From JADGRB01 sp036267635 (lineage in GTDB: Bacteria > Myxococcota_A > Polyangia > Fen-1088), in the NCBI GenBank assembly GCA_036267635.1, contig DATAVR010000009.1, positions 1-64,000 of the forward strand: 64,000 nt of DNA, in the 5' to 3' direction. Below the pieces are notes generated by a model. That model was given only the letters and a program-made list of their open reading frames with translations, made no database searches and was not told where the DNA came from. Every line of letters begins with the position of its first letter. Position 1 is the first letter of the stretch. Of this stretch, positions 54,421 to 63,404 are shown piece by piece. Both the position numbers and the translations under genes were made by a program.

Positions 54421-54989
54421 CCCAGAACGACGACATCGCGGCCGCGGTCGCCGCGCTCCGGCGTGGCGAGGTGGTCGCCTATCCGACGGAGACCTTCTAC
54501 GGCCTCGGCGTCGACGCCTTCGACGAGGCGGCGCTGGAGCGTCTCCGCGCGGTCAAAGGGCGGCGCGAAAAGGCGGTCTCGGTCCTCATCGACGGAGAGG
54601 CGATGCTGGCGCGTCTCTGCGCCGAAGTGCCTCCGGTGGCCGCCGAGCTGATGCGGCGGCATTGGCCGGGCGCGCTGACGATTGCGGTGCCGGCGCGCGC
54701 CGGGTTGCCGCCGGCGCTGGTCTCCGAGGGGTTTGTGGCGGTCCGTCAATCGCCGCATCCGATCGCGCGCGCTCTGGTCACCCGCTTCGGTGGTCCGGTC
54801 ACCACCACCAGCGCCAACCGCTCGGGCGAGCCGCCCGTCACCACGGCGAAGGCTGTCGCCGCGACACTGGGCGATGCCTGTCACCTGCTCGACGGCGGTG
54901 CGACCACCGGTGGCGCGCCGAGCACGCTGGTGCGCGTGCGCGGCGACCGCGTCGAGATTCTGCGCGGCGGAGCGATCGAGGTCGCGTAG
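54417..54989 (+). CDS. tsaC: Sua5/YciO/YrdC family protein (threonylcarbamoyl-AMP synthase)
   Basis: TsaC/Sua5 makes threonylcarbamoyl-adenylate for the t6A37 modification of tRNA. YPTETFYGLG, the KGR loop and SANRSGEPP (near 140) are clear. The conserved first helix IAAAVAALRRGEVVAYP starts upstream of the first ordinary start (GTG 54471). The frame is open only back to 54396, and the only candidate upstream start is CTG 54417 overlapping the purE stop. I use it, but GTG 54471 (172 residues) is possible. It lacks the extra Sua5 domain. Confidence 0.8.
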   Translation: MTQNDDIAAAVAALRRGEVVAYPTETFYGLGVDAFDEAALERLRAVKGRREKAVSVLIDGEAMLARLCAEVPPVAAELMRRHWPGALTIAVPARAGLPPALVSEGFVAVRQSPHPIARALVTRFGGPVTTTSANRSGEPPVTTAKAVAATLGDACHLLDGGATTGGAPSTLVRVRGDRVEILRGGAIEVA

Positions 54990-55029
54990 GCCGGCGCCCA
55001 TCGGGCTCGGCTTCGGATGTGAGGTGCCC

Positions 55030-55140
55030 ATGCTCGTCGTGGGGGGGATCTTGGGAGGCGTCGTCACGTTCGGCTATTGGGGCGTCCTGTCACAGAAGGT
55101 TGTCGTCACCGAGGCAACCCACCGTCGCCGTCACAAATGA
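55030..55140 (+). CDS. Possible small membrane protein, 36 residues
   Basis: An ATG at 55030 with GAGGTG four bases upstream opens a 36-residue frame: a hydrophobic stretch (LVVGGILGGVVTFGYWGVL) followed by a basic end (THRRRHK). It fills the gap between tsaC and the DUF1015 gene. The pattern is that of a single-pass small membrane protein, but there is no homology to support it. Confidence 0.35.
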   Translation: MLVVGGILGGVVTFGYWGVLSQKVVVTEATHRRRHK

Positions 55141-55205
55141 CCGAACGGTCGGCGGCGCTTGGTACGCGCTGTCGCGGAAAACCGTGAGATAATCGGCCCG
55201 CTGCC

Positions 55206-56513
55206 GTGGCTGACATCGTTCCATTCCTGGGGATTCGCTACGACCCGGAGCGCGTGGGCGACGTGTCGCGCGTGCTGGCGCCCCCCTACGACGTGATCGG
55301 CGAGGCGGAGCGCTCCGAGCTCGAAGCCCGCCACCCGGAGAACGTGGTGCGGATCGAGCTGCCGCGCGGCGAGGACGACGGGCGTTACGCCGAGGCGGCG
55401 CGGCTGCTCGGGGCCTGGACGGCGGAGGGGGTCTTGCGCCCCGACGCCAAGCCGGCGTTTTACGTCTACGAGCAGCAGTTCACGCTGCCGCAGGCGCCGG
55501 GGCGGATCTACACGCGGCGTGGTTTCTTCGCCGCGGTTCGCCTGGAGCCCTTCGAGCGGCGCGTGGTGCTGCCGCACGAGAAGACGCTGGCGGGACCGAA
55601 GGAGGACCGGCTGAAGCTGATGCGGGCGACCCGCACGCAGATCTCGCCGATCTTCGGCCTCTACCGTGACGTCGAAGGGGTCGCGCGCGGGATCATCGAC
55701 GGCGCGGCGGCGATGGTGCCGGCGGTCGACGCGACGACCGGTGATCGCGTCCGCCATCGACTTTGGCGGCTGGGCGATCCGGCGGCGATCGCCGGCCTGG
55801 TGCGGCTCCTGGCCGACAAGCAGATCCTGATCGCCGACGGGCACCACCGGTACGAGACGATGCTGGGGCTCGGGCCCGAGCTGCGCGCGCTCGACTACGC
55901 GGCCGGCGGCGCGGCGGCCGACTTCGTCATGATGTTCCTGGCGCGCGCCGAGGATCCGGGGCTGCTGGTGCTGCCGACGCATCGCCTGGTTCGCAACCTG
56001 CCCGAATTCGACTTCGCCGAGCTGTGCGCCGCTGCCGGCGCGGCGTTCGAGATCGTCGACGGTGACGAGGCGACGTCCGAGGCGATCGAGGAGCGGCTCG
56101 GGCGAGAGGGGACGGCGGGCGTCGTGTTCGCCGCGCGCGTCCCGGGACGCGCGCGGACGACCTGGTTCACGCTCAAATCGATCGTCGATCTGTCGGCGCT
56201 GGGTCCGCCCGCGCTGCGCAAGCTCGACGTGACCGTCCTGCACGGCGTGATCCTGGCGCCGCTGCTGGGAATCGACGCCGCGGCGATGGAGAGCCAGTCG
56301 TACCTCGGTTACACGCACGACACCGCCGAGGCGATCTCACGGGTCGCCGCTGGTCAGGCGCAGGCGGCCTTCTTCATGAACGCGACCAAGGTCGACGAGG
56401 TGCTCGCCGCCTGCGAGGCAGGCTTCGTGCTGCCGCAGAAGTCGACCTACTTCCAGCCCAAGCTGGCGACCGGCCTCGTGATGTACGGCCTCGACGGCCC
56501 GGCACCCCGATAG
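55206..56513 (+). CDS. DUF1015 family protein (SerK-like)
   Basis: A 435-residue protein from GTG 55206. The family blocks are clear: PFLGIRYDPERVGDVSRVLAPPYDVI at the start, RRGFFAAVRLEPF and VVLPHEKTLAGPKEDRLKLMRAT near 110-145, and IADGHHRYETML near 210. Some DUF1015 members are ADP-dependent or ATP-dependent serine kinases; whether this one is cannot be told. It is followed by trmN6 with 16 bases between. Confidence 0.85.
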   Translation: MADIVPFLGIRYDPERVGDVSRVLAPPYDVIGEAERSELEARHPENVVRIELPRGEDDGRYAEAARLLGAWTAEGVLRPDAKPAFYVYEQQFTLPQAPGRIYTRRGFFAAVRLEPFERRVVLPHEKTLAGPKEDRLKLMRATRTQISPIFGLYRDVEGVARGIIDGAAAMVPAVDATTGDRVRHRLWRLGDPAAIAGLVRLLADKQILIADGHHRYETMLGLGPELRALDYAAGGAAADFVMMFLARAEDPGLLVLPTHRLVRNLPEFDFAELCAAAGAAFEIVDGDEATSEAIEERLGREGTAGVVFAARVPGRARTTWFTLKSIVDLSALGPPALRKLDVTVLHGVILAPLLGIDAAAMESQSYLGYTHDTAEAISRVAAGQAQAAFFMNATKVDEVLAACEAGFVLPQKSTYFQPKLATGLVMYGLDGPAPR

Positions 56514-56529
56514 GTCGCGCCGCGGCCCC

Positions 56530-57276
56530 ATGACGGACGACGCGGTCACGGCGGACGCGCTCCTCAAGGGACGCGTGCGCCTCTATCAACCGGCGCGTGG
56601 CGCGCGCATGAGCCTCGATCCCGTCCTGCTGGCGGGGTTTGTCGCGCCGCCGTTCGGTCGGTTCCTCGACATCGGATGCGGGACGGGCCCGCTTTCATTC
56701 TTGCTGCTGGCGCGCGATCCGACCGCGATCGGAGTTGGGGTCGAGATCCAGCCGCGGCTGGCGGCGCTGGCGGTGCGCGGGCGCGACGACAACCGGTGGG
56801 AGACGCGGCTCGAGATCATCGACGGCGACGTCCGTGTGCTCGGGGAGAGGTTGGGGGAGGGGGCGTTCGATCTGGTGGTGACCAACCCGCCGTACCGCAC
56901 GGTCGAGTCGAGCCCGCCGTCACCCAATCAGGAGAAAGCCCTCGCGTACAACGAGATCGCGCTGCGGCTCGCCGAGTGGGTGGGGGTCGCGGCGCGCGCC
57001 GTGCGGCCGGGTGGCCGGGTCGCCGCGATCCTGCCGGCGGAACGAGCGCAGGAGCTGCGGCTGGCGCTCGGCAGCGACCTCCTTCGCCCGGTTCGCACCC
57101 GGCTCGTTTGCCCGCGAGAGGGCGAGCCGGCGTCGCGTGTTTTGGTCGAGGCGCGGCGCGATCGCGGAGAGGTCCCCGTCATCGAGCAGGTTACCGAGGA
57201 GCCGCTCATCGTCCACGGCCCTGACGGCAGCTTCACGCCGGAGGTTCGCCGGATGCTCGGCGAGTCAGTTGACTAG
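56530..57276 (+). CDS. trmN6: TrmN6/YfiC-type N6-adenine methyltransferase
   Basis: A class I SAM methyltransferase of 248 residues: FLDIGCGTGPLSFLL near 48 (motif I) and the NPPY catalytic motif near 119 that marks N6-adenine or amino methylation. QPARGARMSLDPVLLAGF matches the TrmN6 N-terminus, so tRNA A37 of tRNA1(Val) is the likely target. Its stop overlaps that of the convergent methyltransferase gene. Confidence 0.85.
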   Translation: MTDDAVTADALLKGRVRLYQPARGARMSLDPVLLAGFVAPPFGRFLDIGCGTGPLSFLLLARDPTAIGVGVEIQPRLAALAVRGRDDNRWETRLEIIDGDVRVLGERLGEGAFDLVVTNPPYRTVESSPPSPNQEKALAYNEIALRLAEWVGVAARAVRPGGRVAAILPAERAQELRLALGSDLLRPVRTRLVCPREGEPASRVLVEARRDRGEVPVIEQVTEEPLIVHGPDGSFTPEVRRMLGESVD

Positions 57277-58094
57277 CGCGTTGGCGTGAGCACGAAGGCG
57301 CGGTAGCCGAAGTCGCCGCGGCGAAGCGCGGCGTTGAGCTCGCTCCCTTGGAGCGCGGCGAACTCGCTGAAGATTCCGGCCAGCGGCCGGTCGATCACGC
57401 GTCGGATGAGATCGCGCTTGCCACTTTCGTCGGCGTCCAGCGCGGCGATTACGCCCGGGTGGAGATCGCGCTCGGCGCGGATCGCGAAACCGGCAGCGAG
57501 AAGGGCCGCCCGCCACCCGTCGATCTCCTCGCGGAGGCGAAAGTCGGCGTAAAGAAAATGTCCGCCCGGGCGGAGCACGCGGCGGACCTCGGCCAGGAAG
57601 CGGTCGAAGCGCCCGTAGCAGTGCGACGACTCGACGTTGAGGACGACGTCGAAGGCAGCGTCGGGAAACGGCAGCCGCTCGGCGTCGCCGACCTCAAAAG
57701 AGAGGCGTGGGTGCGCGAAGCGGCGTCGGCAGAGCCCGACGGCACGGGGCGAGAGATCGACGGCGACGACCCGGCGCGGATCGAGCTTGCGCGCCAGGTA
57801 GTCGGCACCGCCGCCCCGGCCGCACCCCACCTCCAAGAGCTCGCGCCCGGCGACGGGCGCACCGCGCGCGACCAGATCGTAGAGCTGGATGCACGAGCGA
57901 TTGGCCTCGTCCGCGGCCTCGAGCTCGAGCGGCGGTGGCGCCGCCAACCCCTCGGGCGGGCTGTAGCCGTAGTTCATGAACGTCCAGCGCGGGTCGGGGT
58001 AGCGGGCCGCGAGGAATTGGTACCAAGCGCGCCAGAGCAGCCGCTTGCCGCGCGCCGTGCGGGTGGCGAGCGCCACGAAGCGTCCGAGCAGCAT
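57273..58094 (-). CDS. Class I SAM-dependent methyltransferase
   Basis: A 273-residue enzyme. Motif I is LLEVGCGRGGGADYLA (86-101), followed by VVAVDLSPRAVGLCRRRF and LPFPDAAFDVVLNVESSHCYG. The segment WTFMNYGYSPPE before the core resembles phthiotriol dimycocerosate methyltransferases and related small-molecule O-methyltransferases, so the substrate is probably a lipid or polyketide; this is inference. It is a stand-alone gene, with the OmpA-like gene upstream on the same strand 27 bases away. Confidence 0.8.
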   Translation of the reverse strand: MLLGRFVALATRTARGKRLLWRAWYQFLAARYPDPRWTFMNYGYSPPEGLAAPPPLELEAADEANRSCIQLYDLVARGAPVAGRELLEVGCGRGGGADYLARKLDPRRVVAVDLSPRAVGLCRRRFAHPRLSFEVGDAERLPFPDAAFDVVLNVESSHCYGRFDRFLAEVRRVLRPGGHFLYADFRLREEIDGWRAALLAAGFAIRAERDLHPGVIAALDADESGKRDLIRRVIDRPLAGIFSEFAALQGSELNAALRRGDFGYRAFVLTPTR

Positions 58095-58121
58095 CGAACG
58101 GGACCGAGGGGGCGGCAGTGC

Positions 58122-59015
58122 CTAGGAGGACGGTGCGGGGGACGCGGCGTGCGCCGCCCCGGGTGCGGCCGCGGGCGCGGCGGGAGCGTCGCCCTTGAGC
58201 GCGTCGTCGATGGGCGGCAGGTCGTCCAGGTTCGGGACCAAGGTGATCTCGATGCGCCGGTTCTTGGCCATGTTGTCGGGCGAGTCGTTGGCGACCACCG
58301 GCGACTGATCGGCGTAGCCGGCGGCCGAGAGCCGCTTCGGCTCCATGCCGGCGCCGATCATGAAGTTGGTGACCTCCACCGCCCGCGCCGTCGAGAGATC
58401 CCAGTTGGAGCGAAACTTCTTCGACTTGATCGGCACGTTGTCGGTGTGGCCGGCGACCTGGAAGTCGCGGTTCGGCAGCGACTTCAACACCTGCGTCACC
58501 TGGGTGAGCGCGTCTTTCCCTTCGGGCTTGAGATCGGTCTTGCCCGGGTCGAACAGGATCTTGTCGCCGAGGCGGACGATCATCCGGTTTTCTCGGATCT
58601 CCACCTGCAGCTTGCCGGCGTCGGTGAGCGCCTTGAACTGCGTCACCAGCTTCCGGAACTGCGCCGCGCGCGCCTCGGCCTGGGCCTGGGCCTTCCTGAG
58701 CTCCTCCATGCGCTTCTGCGCGTCGGCGAGCTCACCGCTCAAGCCCCCCCGCTCGGTCTCGAGCCGCGAGACGTCCTGTCCCAGGGAGGTCAGCTTGTCG
58801 GAGAGCACCAGCACCCGGGCGTCGCGCGCCGCGACCTCCTTCTTGTGCTGCGCTTTCTCCTGGTCTAGCGCCGTCTGGGTGGCCGCCAGCTTCTGCTTCT
58901 GCGCGTCGCGGTCCTTGACCGTCGAGTTGTAGAGGTCCTCATTGACGCCACAGCCGGCGACGCCGAGCGTGGCCGTCGTGAGCGCGAGCGCGAGCGCGAG
59001 ATGGGTCTGTTTCAT
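58122..59015 (-). CDS. OmpA-family peptidoglycan-binding lipoprotein
   Basis: A 297-residue lipoprotein with lipobox LGVAGC (Cys22), a long coiled coil (about 30-115: KLAATQTALDQEKAQHKKEV) and a C-terminal OmpA domain (about 140-260). The domain has FDPGKTDLKPEG, VAGHTDNVPI, RSNWDLSTARAVEV and KNRRIEITLVP, including the Asp/Arg pair for meso-diaminopimelate. This is the layout of outer-membrane anchors that contact peptidoglycan, also seen in MotB-like proteins. A Pro/Ala tail ends it. Its ATG overlaps the stop of the upstream small gene. Confidence 0.9.
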   Translation of the reverse strand: MKQTHLALALALTTATLGVAGCGVNEDLYNSTVKDRDAQKQKLAATQTALDQEKAQHKKEVAARDARVLVLSDKLTSLGQDVSRLETERGGLSGELADAQKRMEELRKAQAQAEARAAQFRKLVTQFKALTDAGKLQVEIRENRMIVRLGDKILFDPGKTDLKPEGKDALTQVTQVLKSLPNRDFQVAGHTDNVPIKSKKFRSNWDLSTARAVEVTNFMIGAGMEPKRLSAAGYADQSPVVANDSPDNMAKNRRIEITLVPNLDDLPPIDDALKGDAPAAPAAAPGAAHAASPAPSS

Positions 59016-59320
59016 CGGGGGCTTCCTTTGGCACGGGGGACGGTCTTGCCGTTCGAAGACTGGCCGAACACGCGGTCGAGAATTCCGTCGACGTCCTTGT
59101 CGTCGAGCGGTCGTGCGCCGGGCGAGAAATCCCAGGCCAGGTTGCCGAGCAGCCGCAGGCGCGCCTGATCGCGCCCGTGCCCGAGCCGTCCCAGCAGGGC
59201 GGCGCGCTCCTCGATCTCCGCGCGGTACATCGCGGCCCGCCCGGCCGCCTCGATCGGCGGGCGGTTCGGATTCCGTCGCGGTTCCATCCAGTCGAACGGC
59301 TTCGCGGGCGGCCTCGGCAT
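59012..59320 (-). CDS. Hypothetical small protein, 102 residues
   Basis: A charged protein starting at ATG 59320 with a Pro-rich N-terminus (MPRPPAKPFDWMEPRRNPNRPP). It has helical segments (AAMYRAEIEERAALLGRLGHG) and a small patch near 60-85 (LAWDFSPGARPLDDKDVDGILDRVF). No signal peptide or family was recognised. It overlaps the OmpA lipoprotein start by four bases (ATGA), so the two are probably coupled and may act together. mazG lies 10 bases upstream on the same strand. Confidence 0.6.
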   Translation of the reverse strand: MPRPPAKPFDWMEPRRNPNRPPIEAAGRAAMYRAEIEERAALLGRLGHGRDQARLRLLGNLAWDFSPGARPLDDKDVDGILDRVFGQSSNGKTVPRAKGSPR

Positions 59321-59330
59321 GGCGGCTACT

Positions 59331-60275
59331 CTACCCTTTTCGATCTAATGCGGGAACCCTGGGAGGGTTCCCGCTCCCTCCCGCGCCGGACTCCGCTGGG
59401 CCAAGCCCAGCTCCGTCCACGCGTTGCGCCGCTTCGGCGCGTTTCGCCGACTCCCAAAGTCGCTCCTGCTCGTCGGGCGGGGCGTCGGCGACGGCGCGCC
59501 CCTCGGCCGCCAGCGTCCGCTCGACGTGAGCGAACCGCTGGCCAAAACGATCGGTGGCGCCGCGCAGCGCCTGCTCCGCGTCGAGCCCCAGCTTGCGGGC
59601 CAGGTTCACCGTGGCGAACAAGAGATCGCCGAGCTCGCGCTGCATCTCCTCCCGATCGCCGCCCCGGCGGGCGTCGTCGAATTCGCGCAGCTCCTCGTCG
59701 ACCTTGGCGCGCGGCCCGTCGGCGTCGGGCCAGTCGAACCCGACCGCTCCCGCCTTCTCGCCGGTGCGGGTGGCCCGCAGCAGCGCCGGCGCGCTCCTGG
59801 GGACGCCGTCGAGCGCGCCGTGCTTTCCCTTCTTGGCCTTTTCGGCCGCCTTCAGCTTGGCCCAGTTGGCCAGCACGTGGCCCGCGTCCTTGGCCACCGC
59901 ATCACCAAACACGTGAGGGTGGCGGCGCACCAGCTTGGCGACGATGCCGCGCGCGACGTCGTCGATCCCGAACTTCCCTTCGGTGAACCTCAGCTCGGAC
60001 TGGAAGGCGATCTGCAGCAGTAGATCGCCCAGCTCCTCGCAGTGATCGTCGGCGTCACCGTCGGCCAGGGCGTCGACCACCTCGTAGGTCTCCTCGACGA
60101 GGTAGGGGACCAGCGTCTCCAGCGTCTGCTCGCGATCCCAGGGGCAGCCGTCGGGGGCGAGGAGTCGCTGCATGAGGCCCACCAGCTTGGTCACCTCGGC
60201 GCCGGTCTGCTTGCCGGGGAGCGGTGTCAAATCGGGGAGTTTGTCGCGTGGATCGTCAGGCACCGGGCGCAGCAT
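59331..60275 (-). CDS. mazG: Nucleoside triphosphate pyrophosphohydrolase MazG
   Basis: A 314-residue enzyme that hydrolyses NTPs, acting in stress or house-cleaning. From the ATG at 60275 it has two MazG domains. The first has CPWDREQT (44-51), EETYEVVDAL (61-70) and EELGDLLLQIAFQSEL; the second has VGFDWPD, VDEELREFDDA and ELGDLLFATVNLAR. Both keep the EExxE pattern. The C-terminal 25 residues are encoded partly by a perfect hairpin and are probably not conserved. The start is 21 bases from the divergent phoH start. Confidence 0.92.
   Translation of the reverse strand: MLRPVPDDPRDKLPDLTPLPGKQTGAEVTKLVGLMQRLLAPDGCPWDREQTLETLVPYLVEETYEVVDALADGDADDHCEELGDLLLQIAFQSELRFTEGKFGIDDVARGIVAKLVRRHPHVFGDAVAKDAGHVLANWAKLKAAEKAKKGKHGALDGVPRSAPALLRATRTGEKAGAVGFDWPDADGPRAKVDEELREFDDARRGGDREEMQRELGDLLFATVNLARKLGLDAEQALRGATDRFGQRFAHVERTLAAEGRAVADAPPDEQERLWESAKRAEAAQRVDGAGLGPAESGAGGSGNPPRVPALDRKG
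59350..59374. terminator. Perfect 11-bp hairpin at the end of mazG
   Basis: The arm GCGGGAACCCT (59350-59360), loop GGG and its exact complement (59364-59374) sit in the last codons of mazG, followed by a CT-rich stretch. It closely resembles the hairpin at 50974-51000 in arm sequence and loop, which suggests a shared family of 3'-end elements. Confidence 0.5.
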
Positions 60276-60296
60276 AACGCGTTGAAGACTGTCCGG

Positions 60297-61289
<993 letters not shown>

Positions 61290-61335
61290 CCTCGCAAGTA
61301 ACTTCCGTCGTCCGGAACTGTTGTAATCTGAGCGG

Positions 61336-62940
61336 GTGAGCGCCCCGGAGGATCTGGCCGCCGCCGACCAGTCCAGCTACGTGTTGGCCCAGATGGTGGC
61401 CACCTCGCGCGCGCTCGCCTCGGAGCGCGACATCGGGAAGCTCCTGGCGGTGATCCTGGAGAGCTGCCGTCAGGTGACGGGCGCCGACGCGGGCAGCATT
61501 TACGTCATCGAGGACGAAGACGAGAGCGGCGCGCCGATTCCCAAACGGCTGCGCTCCATGCTGTCGCAGAACGACTCGATCAAGATCGACTTCAAAGCTT
61601 TCATTCTCCCCGTCGACGACAAGTCGATCGTCGGGCAGGCGGCGCTCTCCGGGCAGCCGATCAACATTCCCGATCTCGGGGGCAAGCCGCAAGCGGAGGC
61701 CGGGCGCACGAAGACTTACACGCACAACCGCAGCTTCGACGACAAGACCGGCTACCGCGCGCGTTCCATGCTCACCGTGCCGATGCACTCGGCGATGGGC
61801 GAAGTGATCGGCGTCGTGCAGCTGATCAACAAGAAGCGCGAGCCGGGCAAGCCCCTGGCGCTGGCCCACTTCGATCGGGACGTGGTCCCGTTCGACCAGC
61901 GCGCCGAGGAGCTGGCGGCGGCCTGGGCGGCGCAGGCCGGCGTATCGCTGGAGAACGCGCTCCTCTACAAGGAGATCCATGGTCTCTTCGACGGTTTCGT
62001 CGAGGCGTCCGTGAAGGCCATCGAGTCGCGCGATCCGACCACTTCTGGTCACTCCCGACGGGTGGCGACCCTGTCGCTCGACCTCGCCAAGAAGGTCGAC
62101 GGACTCTCCGACGGCCCCTTCGCCGCCGAGAAGTTCAACGACAACCGGCTGCAGCAGATCGAGTACGCCGCCGTGCTGCACGACTTCGGCAAGGTCGGCG
62201 TGCGCGAGCGGGTGCTGGTCAAGGCCAAGAAGCTGTACGAAGAGGACCGCCGCTCGATCAGCCTGCGCTTCGCCTTCATAAAAAAGGCGCTCGAGGTGGA
62301 GCACGCCGAGCGCAAGCTGCGGGTGGCGCTGGAGCTGGCCAAGGAGGATCTGCCGGGGCGCTTCGGCGAGATCGACGCCGAGCTCGGACGCCGGATGGAC
62401 GAGGTCGACGAGGCCTGGGCCTTCGTGAACCGCGCCAACGAGCCGACCGTCCTCGACCAGGGGGGCTTCGAGCGGCTGGTGGAGATCGCGCGCCTCGTTT
62501 ACATGGCGTCCGACGGCGAGCTGCGCCCCTATCTCGAGCGCGACGAGGTGGCGGCGCTGCAGGTCCGCCGGGGGAGCCTCACCGACGTCGAACGCGTCGA
62601 GATCGAGCACCACGTGGTGCACACCTGGAACTTCCTGCGCACCATCCCCTGGGGGAAGCGCTACGCGGACGTGCCGCGCATCGCCGCCGCGCACCACGAG
62701 TACATGAACGGCAGCGGCTACCCCAACCACCTCGGCTCGCCGGAGATCCCGATCGAGTCGCGCATCATGACCATCGCCGACATCTTCGACGCGCTGACCG
62801 CCTCGGACCGGCCCTACAAAAAAGCCGTTCCCATCGATCGCGCGCTCGGGATCATCGAGTCCGAGGTGAAGGCCGGCAAGTGCGACCCCGCGCTTTTTCG
62901 CGTGTTCGTCGAGGCCGAGGTCTACAAGAAGGTTCTCTGA
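61336..62940 (+). CDS. GAF - HD-GYP domain protein with an insert in the HD domain
   Basis: A 534-residue protein from GTG 61336. An N-terminal GAF domain (about 25-205) is followed by an HD-type domain that starts near 215 (VEASVKAIESRDPTTSGHSRRVA) and has HDFGK near 281. The second half has HHEYMNGSGYP near 454, close to the HHE-GYP motif of cyclic-di-GMP phosphodiesterases. About 150 extra residues (near 295-440), helical and charged, lie between the two halves. The metal ligands appear present. Lack of REC or signal peptide suggests a cytoplasmic sensor. It sits between phoH and ybeY. Confidence 0.85.
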   Translation: MSAPEDLAAADQSSYVLAQMVATSRALASERDIGKLLAVILESCRQVTGADAGSIYVIEDEDESGAPIPKRLRSMLSQNDSIKIDFKAFILPVDDKSIVGQAALSGQPINIPDLGGKPQAEAGRTKTYTHNRSFDDKTGYRARSMLTVPMHSAMGEVIGVVQLINKKREPGKPLALAHFDRDVVPFDQRAEELAAAWAAQAGVSLENALLYKEIHGLFDGFVEASVKAIESRDPTTSGHSRRVATLSLDLAKKVDGLSDGPFAAEKFNDNRLQQIEYAAVLHDFGKVGVRERVLVKAKKLYEEDRRSISLRFAFIKKALEVEHAERKLRVALELAKEDLPGRFGEIDAELGRRMDEVDEAWAFVNRANEPTVLDQGGFERLVEIARLVYMASDGELRPYLERDEVAALQVRRGSLTDVERVEIEHHVVHTWNFLRTIPWGKRYADVPRIAAAHHEYMNGSGYPNHLGSPEIPIESRIMTIADIFDALTASDRPYKKAVPIDRALGIIESEVKAGKCDPALFRVFVEAEVYKKVL

Positions 62941-62942
62941 GC

Positions 62943-63401
62943 GTGCCGGTGTCGACCCTCGTGCGGGGCCGTGCCCGCGGCGCGCTCGACAGCGACGTCA
63001 AACGGCGGGTGGCGGCGCGCGTGCGGGTCGCGCTGCGCGCGCTCGGCCGCGCCCGCTCCTTGGCGACGCTGGTCTTCACCGACGACGACGAGATCCGCGT
63101 CCTCAACCGCGACTTCCGGAAGCACGATCGCGCCACCGACGTCCTCAGCTTTCACCTGCAAGAGCTGGCGGGGGAGAGCGATCCGGCCGGCAACGGCATC
63201 GCGCTCGGCGACATCGTCATCTCCGTCGAGACCGCCCGCCGCCGGGCCCATGGCCGCCGGCTCGGGGCCGAGCTGGAACGCCTCGCCATCCACGGTCTCT
63301 GCCACCTGTTCGGCCATGACCACAAGAAGAAGGCCCAGGCGACCTTGATGTTCGCGCTGGAGCGACGGTTACGACGGCTGTCGCTGCCGCGCGTGCGCTG
63401 A
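62943..63401 (+). CDS. ybeY: rRNA maturation endoribonuclease YbeY
   Basis: A 152-residue metalloenzyme starting at GTG 62943, three bases after the upstream stop. RDFRKHDRATDVLSF (near 56-70) and LGDIVISVETA match the family, and the zinc motif HGLCHLFGHDH at 117-127 supplies three histidines (117, 121, 127). It processes 16S rRNA 3' ends. It closes the phoH-HD-GYP-ybeY group. Confidence 0.93.
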   Translation: MPVSTLVRGRARGALDSDVKRRVAARVRVALRALGRARSLATLVFTDDDEIRVLNRDFRKHDRATDVLSFHLQELAGESDPAGNGIALGDIVISVETARRRAHGRRLGAELERLAIHGLCHLFGHDHKKKAQATLMFALERRLRRLSLPRVR

Positions 63402-63404
63402 GCG

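Noticed and set aside
55172..55200. GATAAT-like -10 before the DUF1015 gene
   Set aside because: The nearest -35-like TTGGTA is 23 bases away, too far for a sigma-70 promoter.
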